64,000 nucleotides of DNA from Alopecurus myosuroides (lineage: Eukaryota; Streptophyta; Magnoliopsida; Poales; Poaceae). A program made the translations under genes and the position numbers. Numbering within the stretch: the stretch's first letter is position 1; each line of letters begins with the position of its first letter. Under the pieces are notes generated by a model. It was not told where the DNA came from. It made no database searches and saw only the letters and a list, made by a program, of their open reading frames with translations. Shown here one piece after another: positions 47,680-58,212 of this stretch. Location: contig CM054058.1 of the NCBI GenBank assembly GCA_028641055.1, positions 88,857,927 to 88,921,926 on the forward strand, in the 5' to 3' direction.

Positions 47680-48948
47680 TGAAGGGTTCGTTGCATAGAA
47701 AACAAAAAAAAATTCTTACGCAAGAGACACCCGAAAGGCCAAGATCTAATCTAGCAGATGAAGTGCAACGAGCATAGAGAGAGTCTTAAGAAGAACATAC
47801 CCTCGAATACACAAAGCGTTACGATATCAAATCTTGTTGTTGGCGTAGTCATACTTACACCGATCCAGAGAGCGAGAAGATGTGCACCGCAATCCGGCAG
47901 TGCCTCCGTGATCGGTCACACGTACGGTTGATGACGACCTCCATTCCCTCGATCCAGCGGGGAGTCGGAAGTAGAGGATCACTCGGAACTCCAGCAACAT
48001 GACAACGTGGTGGTGGTGAAGAATCCCACGGGCAGGGCTTTGCCAAGCCGGAGACCATGGAATGGAGCAGCGGGTGGAGAGGAAGTGAGGTGGGCAAGTG
48101 TGTGAAGGAGGAGGAGCCCTCACCCTCCTTTTATAAGGAGAGGGAGGCAACCCAAGGGTGGGGTGCGACCAGCCATGGTGGTGCCCCCACATCCTCCATC
48201 TTCATGCGAGTGGCCACTCCACTCACATCCACTCATACTTCCTTTATTTCCCACTTAGAAAATCCAAGAGTTTTTCTTTAATAAATAAATAAAACATTTT
48301 TATTTCTTTATTTATATTTGTTAATTCCATTAACGAACATTTGCATATAGCACCTCGAATCATTTGTTAATTCTATTAACAACCATTCGACGAAAAACCC
48401 TCTTGAACTATTTCAATTTTCCCCGAAACAATTTTGGTGCTGCTCAAAACATTCTTCGTTATTCTATATCCTCTCAAATGCGTCATCGAACCTTTAGTGT
48501 GTCACCCTACGGTTCGCGAATAAGATAGACATGATCGACACTCCTCTCCGGTCAATAATCAACAGCGGGATCTGGAGATCCGTGATGAATCCTATATATT
48601 CAACGATTACTCTCGTGATCGTGTGAACCATCAACGTCGTGAACTATTCCCTTTATCTCGCGATATTTTACTTCTCCGAGATTCGATCATTGGTATCAAC
48701 CACACCTTGTTCAATCTCGTTACCTGACAAGTACTCTTTTCTCATTTCCGTGATATGACATCCTTGTGATCATATCATGTGCTTGCAAGCGGTGTCGATG
48801 TGATATCACCGAGAGGGCCCAGAGTATATCTCTCCGTCATTTGGATGGACAAATCCCACTCTTGATCCATGATCCTCAACTAATACTTTCCGAATACCTA
48901 ATGACACCTTTATAGTCACCCTATTATGGTGTGATGTTTTATGACATC

Positions 48949-49404
48949 TGTTGAATATGCATCTCAACAAGTCCCTCGGGTGAACCGATAGGGTTTTGAT
49001 CAGGAGAACATGTAGGCGCTGGTGAAAATCGTCGGCAAACAGGGGGCACGATTTACCCAGGTTCGGGGCCCTCGTAGAGATAAAACCCTTACTCCTGCTT
49101 ATGTCGATCTGTATTAGCAATAGATCGGTTACAATGGGGAGGGGGGGGGGGTTCTCGAGTCGAGAGTCAAGGCCTCCTGGTAGTTCTCCTGGCCTTATAT
49201 AGGTGGCCAGGTCTCAAACCGCACCCAGGGGATACAAACCCTAACCTTAAGACGGTTACAAATGTCCTTTCTTGACCATCAATGCCTTACGGGTGGGCCT
49301 TGATTGGGCCTTCTAGAACTGTCTATGGCATCTCCCTTCGGGCATAGGTCGGGCCTTGGATCGGGTAGCCTCACCCGATAGGTACAGGATTCATCCCCTT
49401 GTGA
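48949..49404 (-). repeat. F 3' LTR
   Basis: It is 456 bp, against 500 bp for the other LTR, mostly because a segment near 60505-60545 is absent here. The transcript-sense start is TCACAAGG instead of TGACGAGG, so the terminal TG has mutated. A minus TATA box TATATAAG is at 49194-49201. A run of G is at about 49138-49150. Confidence 0.88.
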
Positions 49405-49417
49405 GTAGCCCCCGAGC
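49405..49417 (-). promoter_or_regulatory. F polypurine tract
   Basis: The minus strand reads GCTCGGGGGCTAC directly before the 3' LTR. The same core recurs in the antisense gene's introns (see findings). Confidence 0.75.
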
Positions 49418-50104
49418 GTTTACTCGATTTAGAATATGTCGGGTAGACGCTCAAAGTTCGTCTTGATTTCTTTCGGTTGATTGCTTCAACTGTTCGATGT
49501 TTAGAGGGTACATACCCTGTGCGCGATGCGCTTCTTGTACTCGAGCATCGAGCGGTGAATGTGCCTGTATTTCGGCTGTTTTCGCAGAAGGATATGGATC
49601 ACTTGCTTGGCTCTCCCGAAAGCTCAGGGCCAATTAATTGCATCTAGGGCAAAGACAGTTCTGGCCTACACAAATTCGAGACGTTCGAATCGAATTCGGC
49701 GAGGTGATCTTTGCGACTGGGCCGTGGAGGTCTTACCGAGTCAAACTTAACCTATAGGGGAACCCGGCGCGTCCGCTAGGATTTTTCTTCGTGTTGTTGA
49801 CATGGAAATTTACCGGAGAATGCAGCTTGGCTGCGATTCCAGGCCCATAAGAGAGATCTTTGGGTCTTACCTTCGTACTCGAAAGAATACGACATCCGGA
49901 TGTGCCTAGTCAGCCGAATGATCCAGGGCAAGGATGTGTAAATACATCGTGTGCCAGAGTGGCAGGAACTGCACACTCGCGAGTGTCATCTTGAGAGTTT
50001 CCGAGTGAAGAGATTTTACTTCTTGTTGTGCTTATGCAAAATAATTTTTTGCACTTATAATATTTTTTTGCTCATACGAAAGAGTTTTTGTGTCTCGAAG
50101 CCTT
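49418..50104. other. F 3' region between polypurine tract and the tandem array
   Basis: This is mixed-composition DNA with no convincing reading frame and no recognised motif. It may be the upstream promoter region of the antisense gene. Confidence 0.5.
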
Positions 50105-50430
50105 GTTGTACCCATATGAAAGAGATTTCGTGTGTGGGTAATTATGTGAGAGAACTTATGCGAAGGAACTTTCGCGCTTTGATATGCCCTTACGAAAGAA
50201 AATTTGTGTCAGGGAGCTTATGAGAAAGAATTTTCGCGTCTTGATATGCCGATACGAAAGAAATTTTGTGTTGGGGAGCTTATGCGATAGAATTTTCGCG
50301 TCTTGATATGCCCATACGAAAGAAATTTCGTGTCAGGGAGGTTATGCGAAAGAATTTTCGCGTTTTGATATGCCCATACGAAAGAAATTTCGTGTCAGGA
50401 ACTTTATGCGAAAGAGTTTCGCGTTTGGTG
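50105..50430. repeat. 62-bp tandem array
   Basis: Units start GATATGCCC(A/T)TACGAAAG at 50181, 50243, 50305 and 50367, exactly 62 bases apart, with a more decayed unit to the left. Each unit contains CGAAAGAAATTTCG and CGAAAGAATTTTCGCG, both near-palindromic. The array sits about 385 bases upstream of the antisense gene start. It is not CRISPR, because no variable spacers separate the repeats. Confidence 0.85.
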
Positions 50431-50815
50431 AGATGCACAATGATGTCATTGCACATTTTCTTGTTCTGACTCCACCCAATGGGACGTGACAGAGCGGAGC
50501 AGAGCACGATGACCCACCTTGTCAGCTTTTTGACTGGAAACGAGAGGTCGTTTCCGGTTTTCCCGCAAGCCACGCGCCTTAAATGCGCACGATCTGCTGT
50601 AAAGATCGTTGCAGAGATAACTGTTCACAGCCACCTCGTTTCCACTTCACGTGTGGCGGCCGCGATGAGCGCCACATCACTAGATCTACGGTTCAGATCA
50701 TCTCGGCCTATGTATAAGTAGCCGTCCTTTAGGCGATGGGTAAGTTTCCCTGCCATTTGCTCCCTTTCTTCGTCCTTGCGCACACCTTATGTTCTGCAAG
50801 TACCAAATAGCTCTC

Positions 50816-53800
50816 ATGGCCGGAGGGAAGAAACGCAGTGCCGCTGCATCATCGTCGAAGGAGGTCGGAGACGCTTCTGCGCCGCCCGCTGTGAGATCGG
50901 GCGATTGGTGCTCTGCCAACACCACCAGGAAGAGCATCAATGAGATGCAACGGGAGGGGCTATTGCCTCCCGACGGCGAGGAGCGCGTGCGCCTCCCCAA
51001 GAAAGAAGAGGTACCAAATCCTCGCGCAAACGAGCGTGTGATCTTCACGGAGCACGTCTCCCACGATCTCTCTTTTCCTCTCCACCCCTTTCTTCTTGGA
51101 TTGATGTATGTCTATGGCATACAGCTCCATGACTTGCCTCCAAACGCGTTTCATCACATCTCGTGCTTTATCGTGCTTTGCGAGTGCTACTTAGGCATCC
51201 GCCCGCATTGGGGCCTCTAGAAGGCCCTGTTCAAGGTGCACATCTTCCGAGAGAAGTCGCGACTAGGCGAGAAGGGGGAGCCACTGCGCACCGGCGGGTT
51301 CGGGATCCAGGCGAAGACGGACATCCCCTACCTGGAGATGTACTTCGTCGACTCCGCGTAAGGATGGCGGAAGAAGTGGTTCTACGTCATCGACAACAGC
51401 GCGGGTGGAGCTCCTGAGTTTCATCCACTCGCGATTCTTAAGCGCAGGGAATCCTGGGCGCATAAGCTTACCGTCGAAAACAACAAGATCGTCTCCCCTC
51501 TACTCGCGAAGGTGGGGAGCTTCCGCAACAAGGCGATGGGGGTTCCGCTGAATGGATTGCATTTGGCGACTGTCTTTCTTCGGCGGAGGATCCAGCCCCT
51601 TCAAGAGAGGCCTTCGACTGTGTGGGAGTATCAACGTACGCAGGACCCGAGCCGCGTCTGCGAAGACCTTCTCTCGAATGCCGAGTTCGAGAAAAAGATT
51701 GCGGCCATCACCAAGCTGAAGAAAGGAGAGGCCTTCTCGGCATGTTCTCTCGATCAATTCGAGGCAGCGAAACCTCCTCCAGCCGATGTAAGTTTTTCTC
51801 TGTTCTTATTTGTTCTCTTTGCAGTCTGAAATTTTATTGACTGAAGTTCTTCTCTCGTTTTCTTCTTCTTCTTTCGTAGAGCTTGAAGGTAGCAACATGC
51901 TACCCGCCAGTTTCGGCTGAAGACGCCTCGGATCTCCTGGCGAACAACATCGAGGCCCCTCTCGAAACCAGTGTTGCTGAAGCTGACTCGAGCTCCGAGC
52001 ATGACTCTTCGGACGATGTGGAAGACTCGGGTAGCGATCAACTCCATCACCGCAAGCGCCGCAGGCACGGGGATGACGAAGCCACTTCCAAGGACAGTTC
52101 CTTGGGTGATGGAGTTGTATTCACTGCTCTGTAGACCAAGATAGTGTTCCTATCCGGGCAAGGCGACTGAGCCTCTCCAGGTGGCGCCTCTAAATGTGCT
52201 TCCTCCCCTAGGCCGCAAGGCGAAGGTTCCCACCGCCTAGAATGTGGACATTCTGGATGATGACGATGAGGATGAGTAAGTTTTTTTTGCGCGTTGCCTT
52301 TTAGTCGAGAATCTTTTCCCTTTTCTTTGTCTTTGTTTGACTTTCTCTCCAATAGCATCCTTCAAACCATCAGCCCTGGCCAGTATGCTTCCTCGGTTCC
52401 CTCTGTGAAGAGGAAAGAAGTTGCCGAAGGAGACATTCTAGCTGCAGAAGCCACCCGAAGGTCTGCAAGTCCTGTGAGGGCAGCCGTAATTCCTGAGTAC
52501 GGGCCACCTGGTTTTGTGGGTGGAGCTTCTCCAAACAAGGAGGTTTCGGGCAGCTCAGCGGATCCTATGTCTACTGCCCAAGGCCAGGTAAGTTTATCCC
52601 TCCTTCTTGCATCTTTTGCTTCGTTTGGTTGGAATTTCTATCCGGTGCACGACAGTACTCCCGATGGGAGTAGCCCCCGAGGCCGTGGTTAATTGCTTGC
52701 GGTTAGCCACGGACTCGAGTTGAACTCTTTTCTTCCTTGTCTTTCTTTATTCTATTGGGTGCATGGTAGTGCTCCCGATGGGAGTAGCCCCCGAGGCTAT
52801 ATTCGACTGTGTACAGTCGTGTATAGGCTCAAGAGATTTTGTCCTTTAACTTGAATTTCTGTCTTGGGCTTTTGTAGACTCTCCTCGATTCCCTTGCTGC
52901 CATCGGTCGTCGAGTGCTCTCAGCTGAGGCGGATTGCGTTTTCCTTTGGGTGGATCTCGATCGACTCGTCGAGGACGGCCGATCTCTTCAAGGTAGGTTA
53001 ATCCAGTCCGTTTTACTGTTCCCGTTGATCACAAAAATTGTTAAGTTGTATTCGTTGCTCTGTAGACCAAGTTACCCGCCTGAAGGCCGAGAAGGCTGAA
53101 GCTATCGCTCGGGTGAAAACCCTTGAAGCTGAGTTGGAGTCCTCCCAAAAGGAGCTAGATTCCACTCGCAAGAATTCATGTGATTTTGAGGGGAAACTCG
53201 TCGAGTCTCAAGAGGCGCTGAAGCAATTGGAGGAGGCAGGTGCCAAGCATGATAGTGATCTTGTTGGCATCATCCGCCCCTTGGCTCAGAAGTTTGCGGG
53301 TAAGCTACACTTGACCATTCTTCTGTCGCAATGTAACTTAATTTGATGTCTTAGAGATTTATGGTGTCCTTTTTGTAGATTCCTTGGGGTTGCACTTGAG
53401 CTGCCTGGGAGCCAGCAATTGGACGCCCTTATGGATTCCTTGGGTTTGTGCTGGCGCATGAAGTCTCGGATGACCTGGAGAAGGTGTACTCGAGCCTTCC
53501 CTACGACGCCTTAGGAAAAAAGGTAGCGCTCCGTCCCTTTGGCGCTGAGGCTGAAGTCCTTGCAAAGAAGCTCTCTGAAGTGCTTGCTCGTGCTAGTCGC
53601 AAGGGGCAGACTACTGCGAGTGGCACCACTTCTGCATCCCCTTAGGCTAGTCTATATTTGCTTTTGTCCGTCGATGTAATGAACCTTGGGATGTATTCCC
53701 GTATTTATGTTGCATAATCGAAGTGTTTCTTGAGATCCTCAGTGTCTGATTGTTGTGTCTTGCTGTTGTGTGCTCCCGATGGGAGTAGCCCCCGAGCACC

Positions 53801-54687
53801 TGATAGATAGGTGGTGTGTTTATCGAGTGGGGTCTTGTAGTTTTTCTGAACTTGCTTCATTTCTTTCCAGGTAGTGGATCCTAGCGCAGAGTCTTCGAGT
53901 GGGTCTGCTGTGCGGGTGAATCCCCTTGTTGCTGCTGCTAGTACATTCGTCTCACTCCGTTACTGCATTGCGGATGGCGAGCGCAAACTGAAAGCGCTGC
54001 TGGGCGTGGCTGATGTCGCCAAATCGAAGGAGAAACTTGCGGCTGAGCGTGAAAAGTTTATGATGGAAGAGCTGTCGGCCGTTGCGAAGGACATGCTTTG
54101 TAAGCCTGCAAGCCCCCGAGTATTTAGCTGCTTGCTTCCCTTTTTGTTTTGACGTGTTTGCTGAATTTGCAGTTGTTGAGCCCGACGGGCCTTGTGAGAC
54201 TCACTGGGTGGATAACCACATTTCCTATGAGGCGGGTAGCTCCAAACCACATGCAACCAATTTTTGGTCAGACCGTAGTCGAGGCTTCGTTTTGGCCACC
54301 TTGAAGTATCGGGCGAGCCAGGCGAAGATTCTTCTTGAGTCTTGTCGTGAGGCTCTTTCTTCTGTGTATCGGACGTTTTATCCATTGGGTACTGTTCCAG
54401 AAGGATGGAGCGGTTTGCTAAGGGTCTTTCGTCGAGTAGGAGAGGTTTGGGAGTGCGTTCGCCAGCAACTTATCTGTGGAGCTCAGGTAGCTCTCGCCTT
54501 TGTTCGGGTGTGGCATCCTGAGATCAATTTTAACTCGGTGGCGCGGCTTCCCGATTCTCCAATTGATTTTTATCCTCATTACGCGGTCGTCCAGCCCACG
54601 TCGGAGCGGATTATTCGACTAACTTCCGAGGAGATTGATCAAATGCTGAGAGGATTGCTCACCGTCAGATATAACCGTAGGATGTAG
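50816..54687 (+). pseudogene. Antisense intron-containing gene of the 'putative gypsy-type transposon' (PF04195-like) family inside F
   Basis: The likely start is ATG 50816 (MAGGKKRSAAASSSKEVG). Exon 1 (to 51787) encodes the PF04195-type core: FPLHPFLLGLMYVYGIQLH, LPPNAFHHISCFIVLCECYL and GWRKKWFYVID. It is broken by TAG at 51221-51223 and TAA at 51359-51361. GT-AG introns are inferred at 51788-51879, 52276-52355, 52588-52877, 52993-53065, 53300-53378 and 54100-54172. Later exons carry an acidic stretch, a basic HHRKRRRHG cluster (about 52045), a coiled coil (53066-53299) and an alpha-helical end (ALAFVRVWHPEINF) finishing at TAG 54685-54687. A frame change near 53440 and a stop at 53643-53645 suggest decay, or two adjacent genes. 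It lies opposite to F's pol, downstream of integrase. The function is unknown. Confidence 0.75.
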
Positions 54688-54941
54688 ATATCATGTAACC
54701 CTATATAGCTCACTCGATATGTTTTAAGGTGTTTATAAGGTGTGAACCTTGTTGTACCTTGTATTTGAAAATTTGCATTTTATGCTAGTTAGGCGTAGCC
54801 CCCGTGTGTTTGGGGTTTATACCTGTTGTTTTAGCATGTAAAATGGAAGATGCGGATAGCTATGGTTGAAGAACCATGTGTTTTATTGATATGGCTGAGA
54901 AGCCATGTATTTGATCGAGCTACAGAATGGCTGGTACAGTC

Positions 54942-57900
54942 TTATTTCTTGCGAATAGGATAATCCTAAGGGTAGAACTTGCAGAGATGCGCAACGTTCC
55001 ACGGGTTGCACTAGATGCCACCGGTCTCCGGGTTCTTCAATCGGTAAGCGCCACCTGGTATAACTTCGTGTATTATAAAGGGTCCTTCCCATGGTGGCTC
55101 GAGCTTGTGTCCTTCCTTTTGCTTGAGCCACAACACCAGGTCTCCTACCACGAAGGATATGTGGCGTATACGACGACTGTGGTAGTTGCGCAGTGATTGC
55201 TGGTATACCGCGGATCTTGCGAGTGCGAAGTCTCGAATTTCGTCGAGTGCGTCCACATCTTCTGCGAGCGCCCTGTTTGAGGTTTCTTCGCTGTATGCGA
55301 CGACGCGTGGAGCACTAAATTTGACGTCTTCGGGTAGGACGTCCTCGGCTCCATAGACCATGAAGAATGGTGTATAGTTTGTTGACCGATTCGGCGTTGT
55401 GCGGAGGCTACACAATACTGATGGTAATTCCTCGGCCCAATGCCCTACTGCTGGGTTCAGGCGATCGAGTAGCCGCTTATTTAGACCAGCTGAGACTAAT
55501 CCGTTGGATCGCTCGACTTGACCGTTAGTTTGCGGGTGAGCTACCGAGGCGAAGCTGAGGGTGATTCCCTTTTCCTCGCAGAGTTCCTATGTTTCCTTGG
55601 CCGTGAAATTGCTGCCGTTGTCGGTGATGATGTTGTGTGGTATGCCAAATCTGCACACGATGGAGTCGAGGAATTTCACGGCGCACTGGGCGTGCGCGGA
55701 AGTGACTGACATAGCCTCTATCCACTTTGTGAATTTGTCAACTGCTACGATTAGATGCGTATATCCTCCAGGTGTCGACTTGCGTAATGGCATTACCATG
55801 TCTAGCCCCCATTCCGCAAAGGGCCAGGCGATGGGGATCATGTGTAGTTCTGTGGCAGGGGCGTGTGGCTTGGGTGCAAACCTCTGGCAGGAGTTGCATC
55901 TGTCGACTAGATCTTTGGCATCTCTGGCTGTTGTGAGCCAATAAAATCCTGCCCTGAAGGCTTTACCCACGATTGCTCTCCAGCTGGCATTGTGGCCGCA
56001 GTCTCCTTGGTGTATATCCCGGAGCAACTCCTTGCCATCTTTGGGTGCTATGCATCTCTGCAATACCCCTGATATGCTTTGCTTGTATAGCTCGTCGTTG
56101 ATCACCCGAAAGGATTTGCTGCGCCGTACGATTCGCCGATTCTCGCAAATGTCTGCTGGGAGCAGTTTGTTTGACAAGTAGTTGAGGTATTTCTGCGTCC
56201 ATACTGGCTCGACCAGAAAAACTTGCCTTGAAATATTGTGGATGAGCTCGATCATAGCAATTTGCGGGCTGGATGCTGTCTCTGCTACTGCGGGTGTTCC
56301 CGCTAGCTTCTTGACTTTGACTGAACGCCTGATCATTCTTTAGAAGTAGATTCCTGGCGGCATGGGTGTGTTTGTGGATACCATGTTTGCCAGCTTGTCC
56401 GCTTCCTCATTGCTGGATCGTGCAATGTGTTTTAGTTCGCACCCTTTGAAACTTCCTTCGAGTAGGTTGTACATGTCGCGGTAGGCGATCATGTTATCTG
56501 CGATGGCATCACACTCCTTCATCGTCTGCTATACGATGAGGTTGGAATCTCCATATATCATCAATCGGGTGGCTCCGCAAGCGATCACCATTTTCATGCC
56601 GTGAAGGAGGGCTTCGTATTCTGCATCGTTGTTGGATGTCGGGTCCTCGGGTGGGAAGTCCTGCAAAACATACTGCAGCTTATCTCCTCTGGGGGAGATG
56701 AGAATAACTCCGGCTCCGGCTCCTTCGTTCCTTTTTGACCCGTCGAAGTACATGATCCAGTGCTCGTGTACTCTGAGGATCCTGGCGTCTGCAGCTCCGT
56801 CCACTCGCTCAGGAATTCTGCGACGACCTAGGATTTTACAGAGTTGCGTCCTGCGTATATGATGTCCCAGGCGCCTAGCTCGATGCTCCACTTTGCGATT
56901 CTTGCGGATGCCATAGGGTTGTTCATGATAGTACCGAGTGATGCGTCGTTTAGCACCGTGACGGTATGTTCATGGAAGTAGTGCTTGAGCTTTCGGGCTG
57001 TGAGCACGACCTTGTATGCGAGCTTCTGGTAGTGGGGGTATCGCTGTTTGCACGGCGAGAGCACCTAGCTGATGTAATAAATTGGCTGTTGAACTCCATA
57101 CGCCTTGCCATCCTCCGGCCGCTCAACCACGATCACCGTGCTGATGACTTGGTTTGTTGCGGCTAGGTATAAGTACAGTGGCTCCCATTCTTGTGGCGTT
57201 GCCAGAACACGCCTACTCTGTAGTGCTCGCTTTAGGTCTGCGAATGCACTTTTTGCTTCGGGTGTCCACTCGAACTTGTCCGTCTTCTTCAGCAGCTTGT
57301 AGAAGGGCAATGCTTGCTCGCCTAATCTTGCGATGAATCTGCTTAGAGCGGCTAGCCGTCCTGCGAGCTGCTGTACACCACAAAGATTGGTTGGCTCCTC
57401 CATTGTCAGGATTGCCAGAATTTTCTCTCGGTTGGCTTCAATTCCTCGAGCGGACACCAGATACCCGAGAAGTTGTCCCGCGGGGACACCGAAGACGCAT
57501 TTTGTCGGGTTAATCTTGATCCTGTACGTGTTGAGGGCGTCGAATGTTTCTCTTATATCCTCGAGGAGCGTGTCCTCCACTCGAGTTTTGATGACAATGT
57601 CGTCAACGTATACTTGTACGTTCTTGCCAATGAGCTTGGCGAGGCATTTTTGCATGCAACGCTGATATGTTGCGCCCGCGTTTTTTAGCCCGAAGGGCAT
57701 CGTCGTGTAGCAGTAGAAACTGTGAGGTGTGATAAACTATGTCTTCTCCTCGTCCTCCTTTTTCATCCGGATCTGATTATAGCCCGAGTAGGCGTCCAAG
57801 AAGGAGAAGCGCTGGCAACCTGCTATAGAGTCCACGATCTGGTCGATCCGTGGTAAGGGGAAGTTATCCTTGGGGCAGTGTTTGTTCAATGACGTGTAGT

Positions 57901-58212
57901 CGATGCACACGCGGAGGATGTCGGTGTTTTCTTCGGGACCAGCACTGGGTTTGCTAACCATGTGGATATCTTTATCTCTCAAATGAATTTTGCGGCGAGC
58001 CGTCTGTTCACTTCTTCTCCAAGTGTATTTTGCTTTGGCTCTGAGAACCGTCGAGTTGTTTGCTTGATAGGTTTGGCGTCTTTGAAAACTTCGAGTGAGT
58101 GCTCGGCGAACTCCCTAGGTATCCCTAGCATATCTGAAGGCTGCCAGGCGAAGATTTCCCAGTACTCACAGAGGAGTTTGATGAGCGCGCCTTCCTCGAG
58201 AGTTTTATCCTC
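54942..58212 (-). pseudogene. pol: F pol: reverse transcriptase, RNase H, integrase, multiply broken
   Basis: From right to left: a pre-RT linker (YWEIFAWQPSDMLGIPRE), then RT with CIDYTSLNKHCPKD, FLDAYSGYNQI, TTMPFGLKNAGATYQR and VQVYVDDIV. RNase H has MYFDGSKRNEGAGAG, NNDAEYEALLHG and NEEADKLANM. Integrase has CNSCQRFAPK, WGLDMVMPL, FGIPHNIITDNGSNF and a C-terminal GDLVLW...WEGPFII segment. Stops are TAG at 57737, 57065, 56529, 55587 and 55011, and TAA at 56340 (lowest coordinates). Frames change near 57985 and 56860. No aspartic protease precedes RT. Domain order RT-RH-INT is gypsy. All enzymes are dead as written. Confidence 0.9.

Noticed and set aside
50105..50430. CRISPR-like array
   Set aside because: Units are directly tandem with no variable spacers, in a plant retrotransposon context.
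50816..54687. Ordinary host gene caught between elements
   Set aside because: It lies inside the F LTRs downstream of integrase and carries a family domain known from gypsy-element extra ORFs, so it belongs to the element.
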